Both the position numbers and the translations under genes were made by a program. From WVWN01 sp964563535 (lineage in GTDB: Bacteria > RBG-13-66-14 > B26-G2 > WVWN01): DNA of 11,016 bases. Below the pieces are notes generated by a model. That model did not search any database. It was not told the DNA's origin and was given only the letters and a program-made list of their open reading frames with translations. The first letter of the stretch is position 1. Each line of letters starts with the position of its first letter. Location: assembly GCA_964563535.1 (NCBI GenBank), contig CAZLXP010000086.1, positions 1-11,016 on the forward strand, in the 5' to 3' direction. This document shows, piece after piece, positions 6,033 to 11,016 of this stretch.

Positions 6033-6743
6033 GCCGCCGAGCGCGAACATCGGCCCGCCCGAAATACGGAATTTCGTACGCTCGGCCCAACCCCGGTCAA
6101 AACCGTAAACGTCTTCGAGCAATACGAGGGCAACGTTAAGCTTAAAGGAAGGCCGCAGTTTGAAACCCGTTTCCGCCTCCCAGATAAAAGTCAGATACCG
6201 GTCGGTTTCCGCGAAATATTCGCGCTCGTAAACCCCGGCGAAGCCCACCCCCGCCTTAATATCAAAACGTAATAAGTCGGCATCGTAAACTAAGCCGGCG
6301 ACGGGCGCGGCGAGCACGTCGTTTACAGTATATGAACCGGTCGGCCAGTTGCCGTATTCTACGTCGGCGTAAACCCAGCGGCCGTCGAGCGCCAATTGAA
6401 AAGATGCCGGCCCGGGGCCGAAGCGCCTCCCTACGGCGACGGCCAAGGCGAACTCGGCCGCCCGCTCGTCAAACCACGCGTCGGGCGGGTAATAATCGCC
6501 CTTAAAAGGCCACAGGACGACCGCCTCGGCCGTCACGTCGTACGCCGAAAAGCGCGCGTCCGCGCGGGCACCGCCGAACATAGGTAACCACACGCCGTCC
6601 GCGTTGTGCAAACTGCCGCCGTAATCCTCGCGCGCCAGGCCGCCGTTGGCCGCGACGCCTACCGTGGGCCCAACGTAAAACTCCGCCGCCCCCGCAATCC
6701 CCGCGGCAGCGGCCAGCGCCGCGAAAATCATACCCGTTCTCAT
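6030..6743 (-). CDS. Probable outer-membrane beta-barrel protein, 237 residues
   Basis: The N-terminus MRTGMIFAALAAAAGIAGAAEF is a Sec signal peptide, cleaved near AGA-AEF. The mature protein is made of amphipathic strands with alternating hydrophobic residues and many aromatics, for example EFYVGPTVGVAAN, RFSAYDVTAEAVVLW, AEFALAVAVGRRFG, ASFQLALDGRWVYADVEY, LRFDIKAGVGFAGVYERE, YLTFIWEAETGFKL, SFKLNVALVLLEDVYGF and TKFRISGGPMFAL. About eight to ten such strands separated by Asp/Gly/Pro turns fit a small outer-membrane barrel. The chain ends in GG and not in the aromatic residue typical of many barrels, which weakens the case slightly. GGAGG lies six to seven bases before the ATG at 6743. No specific family is recognised; porin-like, adhesin or structural roles are all open. 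Confidence 0.65.
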   Translation of the reverse strand: MRTGMIFAALAAAAGIAGAAEFYVGPTVGVAANGGLAREDYGGSLHNADGVWLPMFGGARADARFSAYDVTAEAVVLWPFKGDYYPPDAWFDERAAEFALAVAVGRRFGPGPASFQLALDGRWVYADVEYGNWPTGSYTVNDVLAAPVAGLVYDADLLRFDIKAGVGFAGVYEREYFAETDRYLTFIWEAETGFKLRPSFKLNVALVLLEDVYGFDRGWAERTKFRISGGPMFALGG

Positions 6744-6821
6744 AGTTGTCCTCCGCCAAGCACAAACTCCCGGTTAAAAACCCCTCTTGAAACGGCACCC
6801 TTCTCTTTCATTAGTTCAAGG

Positions 6822-6850
6822 CGCGCGGCCGACGTTACATCGGCCGCGCG
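6822..6850. terminator. Hairpin downstream of hutU, possible terminator
   Basis: CGCGCGGCCGA (6822-6832) pairs perfectly over 11 bp with TCGGCCGCGCG (6840-6850) around a 7-base loop. It abuts the palindrome R3, so two strong hairpins in a row follow hutU. There is no T run, so factor-independent termination is uncertain. Confidence 0.4.
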
Positions 6851-6873
6851 GCGGCCGTAAAGGCCGCCGCTTC
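6848..6873 (-). repeat. REP-like palindrome R3
   Basis: GCGGCGGCC (6848-6856) and GGCCGCCGC (6862-6870) flank GTAAA. On the minus strand the stem is preceded by GAAG (6873-6870) and by AAGGATAAG, the same tail as at R2, so similarity between R2 and R3 extends beyond the palindrome. It lies 12 bases after the hutU stop codon. Confidence 0.7.
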
Positions 6874-6884
6874 TTATCCTTAAA

Positions 6885-8549
6885 TTATCCCACGCTCGGC
6901 AAGTCCACGCCCTTTTCCTTCGCGAACTTAATCGCCTCCTCGTAGCCGGCGTCGGCGTGGCGCATGACGCCGGTCCCCGGGTCGTTCGTCAGGACGCGTT
7001 CGAGGCGCGCGGCCTGCTCCGCGGTGCCGTCCGCGATTACCACCTGGCCCGCGTGCAGCGAGTAGCCGATGCCGACGCCGCCGCCGTGGTGCACGCTCAC
7101 CCACGTCGCGCCCGAGACGGCGTTGAGCAGCGCGTTGAGAACGGGCCAATCGGCGATGGCGTCCGAGCCGTCGCGCATCCCCTCCGTCTCGCGGTAGGGC
7201 GACGCCACCGAGCCCGCGTCCAAATGGTCGCGGCCTATCACGAAGGGCGCCTTCGCCTTGCCGGCCTTCACGAGCTCGTTCATCGCGAGGCCCATCTTGG
7301 CGCGCTCGCCGTAGCCGAGCCAGCATATCCGCGCCGGAAGCCCCTGGAACGGGACCTTCTCGCGGGCGAGCCTGAGCCACCGGGCGAGCGCCTCGTCTTC
7401 CGGGAAAAGCTGCAGCGCGGCCTCGTCGGCGGCGGCGATATCGGCGGCGTCGCCGGAGAGCGCGGCCCACCGGAACGGGCCCTTGCCGCGGCAGAACATG
7501 GGCCTGATGAACGCCGGGACGAAGCCGGGGAACGCGAACGCGTCCGCGACGCCGGCCTTCCGCGCCTGGGCGCGTATGTTGTTGCCGTAGTCGAACGTGA
7601 CGGCGCCCCTCTTCTGCATCTCGAGCATGGCCTCGACGTGGCGAGCGACGGTCTCGTACGCCCGCTTCGTGTACTCCTCCGGGTCCTTCTCCCGCAGCGC
7701 GAGCGCCTCCGCGAGCGTCATCCCCGCGGGGACGTAGCCGCGGAGCATGTCGTGGGCGGAGGTTTGGTCGGTGAGGGCGTTGGGGACCTCGCCGCGACGC
7801 GCGAGCTCGGCGTGGACGTCGCCGGCGTTGCCGACCAGGCCGACCGACAGCGGCTCCTTTTTTTTCAGCGCCTCGTCTCGCCAGCGCAGCGCCTCGTCCA
7901 GGTCGTCGGTCATACGGTCGCAGAAGCCCTGGCCCACGCGACGTTGGATGCGCGCCGGGTCGACCTCGACGTCTATGACGACGCCGTCGTTCATCGTGAC
8001 GGCCAGGGGCTGGGCGCCGGACATCCCGCCCATCCCCGCGGTGAGGACCCATTTGCCGGCCAACGAGCCGCCGAAGTGTTGGCGCGCGCACTCGGCGAAG
8101 GTCTCGTATGTCCCCTGCAGGATTCCCTGGGTGCCGATGTATATCCACGAGCCCGCGGTCATCTGGCCGTACATGATGAGGCCCTTGCCCTCCAGCTCCC
8201 AGAACGTCTCCCAGTTGGCCCACGCCGGCACCAAAAGGGAGTTCGCGATGAGGACGCGGGGGGCGTCCGGCGTCGTCTTGAAGACGCCCACCGGCTTACC
8301 CGATTGAACTAAAAGCGTCTCGTCGCTTCTGAGGCGCCGGAGGGTCGCGACGATCTTGTCGAAGGCCTCCCAGTTGCGCGCGGCCTTGCCGGCGCCGCCG
8401 TAGACCACCAACTCCTCCGGGATTTCGGCTACTTCCGGGTCCAGATTGTTCATCAACATCCGGAGCGCCGCCTCCTGGTGCCAGCCTTTGCAAGATATTT
8501 TATTGCCCCGCGGCGCCCGGACGACGCGCGCCTTGCTCTCTATCGCCAT
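6885..8549 (-). CDS. hutU: Urocanate hydratase (urocanase)
   Basis: This cytoplasmic enzyme adds water to urocanate to give 4-imidazolone-5-propanoate, the second step of histidine breakdown, using tightly bound NAD+ as an electrophile. The 554 residues match the usual length of the family. Landmarks are YGQMTAGSWIYIGTQGI (127-143), the NAD-site glycine-rich loop TAGMGGMSGAQPLAVTM (170-186), FDYGNNIRAQA (319-329), MFCRGKGPFRWAALSGD (351-367) and the urocanase signature FQGLPARICWLGYGER (401-416), with Cys409 corresponding to the conserved Cys410 of the Pseudomonas enzyme, then SVHHGGGVGIGYSLHAGQV (485-503). GGAGAGG precedes the ATG at 8549, and a strong promoter lies upstream. Neither histidine ammonia-lyase (hutH) nor imidazolonepropionase (hutI) is in the window, so the pathway genes are scattered or elsewhere. 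Confidence 0.97.
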   Translation of the reverse strand: MAIESKARVVRAPRGNKISCKGWHQEAALRMLMNNLDPEVAEIPEELVVYGGAGKAARNWEAFDKIVATLRRLRSDETLLVQSGKPVGVFKTTPDAPRVLIANSLLVPAWANWETFWELEGKGLIMYGQMTAGSWIYIGTQGILQGTYETFAECARQHFGGSLAGKWVLTAGMGGMSGAQPLAVTMNDGVVIDVEVDPARIQRRVGQGFCDRMTDDLDEALRWRDEALKKKEPLSVGLVGNAGDVHAELARRGEVPNALTDQTSAHDMLRGYVPAGMTLAEALALREKDPEEYTKRAYETVARHVEAMLEMQKRGAVTFDYGNNIRAQARKAGVADAFAFPGFVPAFIRPMFCRGKGPFRWAALSGDAADIAAADEAALQLFPEDEALARWLRLAREKVPFQGLPARICWLGYGERAKMGLAMNELVKAGKAKAPFVIGRDHLDAGSVASPYRETEGMRDGSDAIADWPVLNALLNAVSGATWVSVHHGGGVGIGYSLHAGQVVIADGTAEQAARLERVLTNDPGTGVMRHADAGYEEAIKFAKEKGVDLPSVG

Positions 8550-8585
8550 ACCAATCCTCTCCTCTTTCTAAAGTATTACCCTCCT

Positions 8586-8614
8586 ATTATAAAAAACGGC
8601 CGCGGCGGCGGCAA
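8586..8614 (-). promoter_or_regulatory. Promoter of hutU
   Basis: On the minus strand, -35 TTGCCG (8614-8609), a 17-base spacer and a perfect -10 TATAAT (8591-8586) predict a start near 8579, about 30 bases before the start codon. Confidence 0.75.
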
Positions 8615-8632
8615 CTATTAATACGAAGCATC

Positions 8633-8657
8633 GAAGCGGCGGCCGTTAAGGCCGCCG
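8633..8657 (+). repeat. REP-like palindrome R4
   Basis: GAAG (8633-8636) is followed by CGGCGGCC (8637-8644), GTTAA and GGCCGCCG (8650-8657). It lies just upstream of the hutU promoter and about 56 bases from the flanking unit of the transposase gene. Confidence 0.7.
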
Positions 8658-8713
8658 GGATGGGCGAATAAGAAACCTTTCACCCCGTCTTTAAGTTTAT
8701 ATGGGCTGCTTAT

Positions 8714-8790
8714 AGCGGCCGGGATAAACCCGGCCGCTTCTAATATTATATATTATATATATCGTAGCGGCGGCCTTTAAGGCCGCCGCC
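8714..8790. repeat. Left flanking repeat unit of RAYT (palindromes R5 and R6)
   Basis: R5 (8714-8738) is AGCGGCCGGG, ATAAA, CCCGGCCGCT, with GAAG on the minus strand at 8740-8737. A spacer of only A and T, apart from one C, follows. R6 (8766-8790) begins with GTAG at 8764-8767 and is GGCGGCCTTTAAGGCCGCC plus flanks. The tetranucleotides of R5 and R6 face each other, so the two form an inverted pair. The unit begins 10 bases beyond the stop codon of the transposase gene and has a close relative on that gene's other side. Confidence 0.8.
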
Positions 8791-8799
8791 ACGGCTTCC

Positions 8800-9276
8800 C
8801 TAAAGCGCAAAGTAATCCAATACACCGCTGAAGGGATAATCGAATTCCCGTTCGCTCAACCCTCCCTTAATGGGATTTAGGAGTATATATTTCAATACGT
8901 TCTCGAACTCCTTTTCGCTATTAATAATGTTATCGACGTACCCGCGCTGCCAAAGCGTAACGCCGGCGCGGGCTTTGCGGAACATGGCAGTCATCGGCCC
9001 CTTTATAGAACGGACGATTCGCGGAAGCGGCGCGGCCCCCTGCGGCTGCACCATCAGATGAACGTGGTCGGGCATTATGCAGTAGCCGTAAACGTAAAAA
9101 CACATTTCCAATCTTGCACGGATTATTATCGATAAGAACCGGGCGGCTAGCCGCGCGTCCCGGAAGTGGGGCGCCCGGCCTTTCGTATTAAAAGTAACGG
9201 CGTACGTAACCTGTTCGCCGTAATCGACTCCCTCGATACGCAAAGAGGACCGGCCTTTATACTTAGAGTAGTCCAT
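8800..9276 (-). CDS. REP-associated tyrosine transposase (RAYT), Y1/IS200-like
   Basis: This 158-residue single-domain HUH nuclease belongs to the Y1_Tnp (IS200/IS605-like) superfamily. The HUH motif is in YCIMPDHVHLMV, with His71 and His73. The LWQRGYVDNIINSEKEFENVLKYILLNP stretch (in two parts, 108-119 and 120-134) is the RAYT hallmark, with Tyr130 of YILLNP aligned to catalytic Tyr115 of the E. coli REP transposase. The frame is intact, so it may be active. Such enzymes cut and join single-stranded REP palindromes and are thought to spread them; they are usually single-copy chromosomal genes, not autonomous insertion sequences. Here matching palindrome pairs lie on both sides. The start ATG at 9276 has GAGGT directly against it, an unusually short spacing, so translation may be weak or leaderless. 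A toxin-like or housekeeping role is less likely. Confidence 0.92.
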   Translation of the reverse strand: MDYSKYKGRSSLRIEGVDYGEQVTYAVTFNTKGRAPHFRDARLAARFLSIIIRARLEMCFYVYGYCIMPDHVHLMVQPQGAAPLPRIVRSIKGPMTAMFRKARAGVTLWQRGYVDNIINSEKEFENVLKYILLNPIKGGLSEREFDYPFSGVLDYFAL

Positions 9277-9324
9277 ACCTCATAATACCATAACGCCCGC
9301 GCCAAGAAACGGCTTTGGATATAT

Positions 9325-9392
9325 GAAGCGGCCGGTTTAAAACCGGCCGCTCCTAAATATATAACGTAACGGCGGCCTTTAAGGCCGCCGCC
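9325..9392. repeat. Right flanking repeat unit of RAYT (palindromes R7 and R8)
   Basis: R7 (9327-9351) is AGCGGCCGGTTT, A, AAACCGGCCGCT, with GAAG on the plus side (9325-9328) and GGAG on the minus side (9353-9350). An AT-rich spacer leads to GTAA at 9366-9369 and R8 (9370-9390), which contains the same GGCGGCCTTTAAGGCCGCC core as R6. Order, orientation and spacer character match the left unit at 8714-8790, but this spacer is about eleven bases shorter. Confidence 0.8.
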
Positions 9393-9410
9393 AAACCAAG
9401 CGGAGAGCGT

Positions 9411-9438
9411 TTGACACGGCGACGCGTTCTGATAAAAT
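9411..9438 (+). promoter_or_regulatory. Promoter of the 9463 lipoprotein gene
   Basis: Consensus -35 TTGACA (9411-9416), 16-base spacer and -10 TAAAAT (9433-9438). It starts 19 bases after the right flanking repeat of the transposase gene. Confidence 0.75.
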
Positions 9439-9462
9439 AGCGGCGACCCAAAGGAGGCGGTT

Positions 9463-9897
9463 ATGAAAGCGGCCATAGCGTTGACGTTCACGGCGGCGTT
9501 GTGCCTCGCCGGGTGCGGCGGCGCCGCGGACAAGGCGAAAGGCGAGAAGGCCGCCGGGAACGGCGATGCCGCCCTAGCCGAAGGCCAGGCGAAACCCGAG
9601 GTCATAACGTCGCTCGACGACGGCGACGCCGAACACCGTTGGGTAGTCTTCGACCTCACCGCCAACCAGCAGAGGGAGTACGACGGCCAGCTCGAGGAGA
9701 ACCGCCGGACCGGCGGCCGCGAGGTCACGATAACCTTCACGCCCGCCCAGCTCGAGGCCATACGCCGCGTTTGCCCCGAGTGCGAGGAGACGTCGATCAC
9801 CTGGGACGCCGACTGCATCTTCGCCGACAGCGCGGGTCTCCGCTTCGACGACGACGGGAAGATAATCGAACCCGAGCCGCCCCGCGCGTCGCGCTAA
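9463..9897 (+). CDS. Small uncharacterised lipoprotein, 144 residues
   Basis: MKAAIALTFTAALCLAGC is a classic lipoprotein signal with lipobox LAGC and Cys18 lipidated. The residue after Cys is Gly, which does not specify inner-membrane retention by the enteric Asp+2 rule. A Lys/Ala/Glu/Gly-rich tether (about 20-45) leads to a compact acidic domain with HRWVVFDLTANQQREYDGQLEENR (about 58-81), VTITFTPAQLEAIRRVCPECEETSITWDADC, and a charged end. Three cysteines (CPEC and DADC) could form a disulphide or bind metal in the periplasm, but no known metal motif is evident. AAGGAGG at 9451-9457 gives ideal spacing to the ATG. I do not recognise the family. It has its own promoter and does not form an operon with the transposase gene, which runs the other way. 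Confidence 0.8.
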   Translation: MKAAIALTFTAALCLAGCGGAADKAKGEKAAGNGDAALAEGQAKPEVITSLDDGDAEHRWVVFDLTANQQREYDGQLEENRRTGGREVTITFTPAQLEAIRRVCPECEETSITWDADCIFADSAGLRFDDDGKIIEPEPPRASR

Positions 9898-9948
9898 GCC
9901 GTTACTATTTCAAAAATATAGCCTTACAACGCGAAAGGCTTTGCTATT

Positions 9949-9977
9949 TTGCATCAAGGCCGCCGGTCTGCTATAAT
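9949..9977 (+). promoter_or_regulatory. Promoter of the antitoxin-like gene
   Basis: -35 TTGCAT (9949-9954), a 17-base spacer and a perfect TATAAT (9972-9977). Transcription would start near 9984, leaving a leader of only about 16 bases before the GTG start. A small inverted repeat, CCCC-AAAAA-GGGG (9980-9992), contains the ribosome-binding site. Confidence 0.65.
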
Positions 9978-9999
9978 TACCCCAAAAAGGGGAATCGCC

Positions 10000-10209
10000 G
10001 TGGTCACTATAAAGAAACAATTAATAATGGGTAAAGACGGCAGGCCGGTCGTCGTAGTCGTCGACCTCGAGACTTTCAGAGAGATCGAAGAACTGCTCGA
10101 AGATATCGCGGACCTGAAAATCGTCGAAGCGCGCGCCGACGAGCCGGACCTCGACTGGGAAGGCGTAAAAAAAGAAATACTCCCCGAGAACGTTGCCGGG
10201 CCTTTTTAA
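10000..10209 (+). CDS. Antitoxin-like small protein (Phd/RelB style), 69 residues
   Basis: I chose the GTG at 10000 because AGGGG (9988-9992) stands seven bases before it and the upstream TTG at 9949 is part of the promoter. The protein opens with TIKKQLIMGKDGRPVVVVVDLETFREIEELLEDIADL, the usual layout of Phd/YefM or RelB-type antitoxin relatives: a short beta hairpin with Gly-Arg-Pro-Val, an acidic helix starting 'DLETFREIEELLE', then a charged tail DEPDLDWEGVKKEI of the kind that wraps a toxin. Residues after about 40 are probably disordered alone. No toxin gene follows; the next gene is purA. It may be a solitary antitoxin, a relic of a lost pair, or a DNA-binding regulator. Assignment rests on pattern only, since such short proteins are hard to place. 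Confidence 0.6.
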   Translation: MVTIKKQLIMGKDGRPVVVVVDLETFREIEELLEDIADLKIVEARADEPDLDWEGVKKEILPENVAGPF

Positions 10210-10212
10210 CGC

Positions 10213-10240
10213 TTGCAATCGCGGCGGCGTTTGATATAAT
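10213..10240 (+). promoter_or_regulatory. Promoter upstream of purA
   Basis: -35 TTGCAA (10213-10218), 16-base spacer, perfect -10 TATAAT (10235-10240). The expected start, near 10246-10248, falls on the first base of the hairpin that follows. Confidence 0.65.
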
Positions 10241-10245
10241 TGCGT

Positions 10246-10271
10246 AACGGGCGAGTTCCTCGCCCGTTTTT
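10246..10271 (+). terminator. Hairpin with T run between the promoter and purA
   Basis: AACGGGCGAG (10246-10255) pairs perfectly with CTCGCCCGTT (10259-10268) across a TTC loop, and the T run continues to 10271. By form it is a strong intrinsic terminator. It can end the antitoxin-like transcript (stop codon at 10207-10209). It also lies inside the purA leader, where it could attenuate transcription or cap and protect the mRNA 5' end. Confidence 0.7.
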
Positions 10272-10303
10272 ATGCGCCCGTTTCCGCACGCGGGAGGTTC
10301 GTT

Positions 10304-11016
10304 ATGTCGGTAGTCGCGACGATAGGCGCCCAGTGGGGCGACGAGGGTAAGGGCAAAGTGGCGGACGTGCTGTCGCGCGAGTGCGCGGCTATGGCCCGCT
10401 TCAACGGCGGCAACAACGCCGGCCACACCGTCGTCGTCGGCGACACGAAAATCGTCTTGCGGTTGGTCCCGGTCGGGATTTTAAGGCCCGACGTCCGCTG
10501 CTACGTAGGCCGCGGCTGCGTCGTAAACCCCGCGTACCTGCTGGAAGAGCTCGGGCGCTTGCGCGACCTGGGCATAAGCGCGGAAAACCTGGCCGTAGAC
10601 TGGCAATGCCACCTCATCCTGCCCTATCACGTCGAACTCGACAAGGCGGGCGACGAGACGTTAGGTCGCTGGCGCCTCGGCACCACCGGCCGCGGCATCG
10701 GCCCCTGCTACGCCGACAAGGCGAGCCGCCTCGGCCTCCGCTTGGCCGACCTCTTCGACGAGGCGCGCCTCCGGGAGCGGCTGGGCGCCCTCGCCGAAAA
10801 GCACGCGCCGACCCTCAAAGCACTCGGCGTCGACGTAGCCGAAAACGAAGTCCTGGCCGGCCTCAAGGAGGCGGCGCCGAAGCTCGAGCCATACGCGGCC
10901 GACGTCGCCGCGGCGATGCGAAAAGAAATCGCGAGCGGCGCCAAGGTCCTGCTGGAGGGCGCCCACGGCCTGCTCCTCGACCTCGACTACGGCACGTACC
11001 CCTTCGTCACCAGCTC
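10304..11016 (+). CDS. purA: Adenylosuccinate synthetase (5' part, runs off the window)
   Basis: This cytoplasmic enzyme couples GTP hydrolysis to joining IMP and aspartate, giving adenylosuccinate, the first committed step from IMP to AMP. The window holds 237 complete codons of a protein usually near 430 residues. The P-loop-like GAQWGDEGKGK (8-18) contains the catalytic Asp13, and NGGNNAGHT (34-42) the catalytic His41, at exactly the E. coli numbers. Further landmarks are CHLILPYHVELD (102-113), LGTTGRGIGPCYADK (125-139) with the IMP-contacting region, Arg142, and LLEGAHGLLLDLDYGTYPFVTS (in 216-237). GGGAGG at 10292-10297 supports the ATG at 10304. In the last block the usual 'EGAQG' reads EGAHG, so Gln224 of the E. 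coli enzyme is His here. It appears to be a single gene with its own promoter. Confidence 0.97.
   Translation, partial: MSVVATIGAQWGDEGKGKVADVLSRECAAMARFNGGNNAGHTVVVGDTKIVLRLVPVGILRPDVRCYVGRGCVVNPAYLLEELGRLRDLGISAENLAVDWQCHLILPYHVELDKAGDETLGRWRLGTTGRGIGPCYADKASRLGLRLADLFDEARLRERLGALAEKHAPTLKALGVDVAENEVLAGLKEAAPKLEPYAADVAAAMRKEIASGAKVLLEGAHGLLLDLDYGTYPFVTS

Noticed and set aside
6957..8312. Plus-strand frame of 451 codons opposite hutU, and a same-strand 431-codon frame
   Set aside because: Urocanase is unmistakable in the true frame over its full length. The others are low-complexity Arg/Ala/Gly-rich shadows.
8714..9392. The RAYT gene and its flanks as a complete insertion sequence with target-site duplication
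   Set aside because: I found no matching short direct repeats immediately outside the flanks, and RAYTs are usually immobile chromosomal genes.
2918..9392. The repeated palindromes as a CRISPR array
   Set aside because: They are scattered singly or in pairs among genes, with no regular spacers and no cas genes.
9949..9999. TTG at 9949 as the start of the antitoxin-like gene
   Set aside because: The TTG belongs to the -35 box of a good promoter, and the region would not be transcribed from it. GTG at 10000 has a ribosome-binding site.
9463..10209. The 9463 lipoprotein and the antitoxin-like gene as a toxin-antitoxin pair
   Set aside because: The first product is an exported lipoprotein with no toxin motif, and the two genes have separate promoters.

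Overview
The window comes from a GC-rich bacterial chromosome with the standard bacterial code (TAA, TAG and TGA all end genes), clear Shine-Dalgarno sites and sigma70-like promoters. Lipoproteins, a likely outer-membrane barrel, a TonB-like periplasmic C-terminal domain and Sec-exported propeller proteins point to a diderm (Gram-negative-type) envelope. No marker here fixes the phylum. My impression is an uncultured candidate phylum, perhaps near Coatesbacteria or WOR-3, held with low confidence.

Layout from left to right. (1) 1-336 is the 3' end of an AgmX/PglI/TonB-like gene with a strong terminator. (2) 468-540, minus strand, is tRNA-Thr(GGU) with its own promoter and terminator; its terminator converges on the previous one. 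(3) 845-1693 is an uncharacterised lipoprotein. (4) 1845-2897 is a class II branched-chain amino acid aminotransferase (ilvE) whose -10 box lies inside a perfect dyad. (5) 3099-5492, minus strand, is a tandem array of three paralogous secreted beta-propeller-like proteins, each about 250 residues, with 60-nt gaps. Two of the copies are almost identical in DNA at both ends and diverged in the middle. (6) 5620-8549, minus strand, holds a cupin, an outer-membrane-barrel candidate and urocanate hydratase (hutU). (7) 8714-9392 is a REP-associated tyrosine transposase (RAYT) gene bracketed by two similar pairs of palindromes; more copies of the palindrome sit in other intergenic gaps of the window. 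(8) 9463-11016 holds a small lipoprotein, an antitoxin-like 69-residue protein with no visible toxin, and the 5' two-thirds or less of purA, preceded by a promoter and a terminator-like hairpin.

The metabolic genes (ilvE, hutU, purA) are isolated housekeeping or catabolic genes with no pathway partners here, so the window is a mosaic of small transcription units, not one pathway. The two systems most worth attention are the RAYT with its palindromes (an apparent REP/REPIN-like system in an unusual lineage) and the propeller array, whose mosaic identity suggests gene conversion or cassette-style diversification of a secreted protein family.
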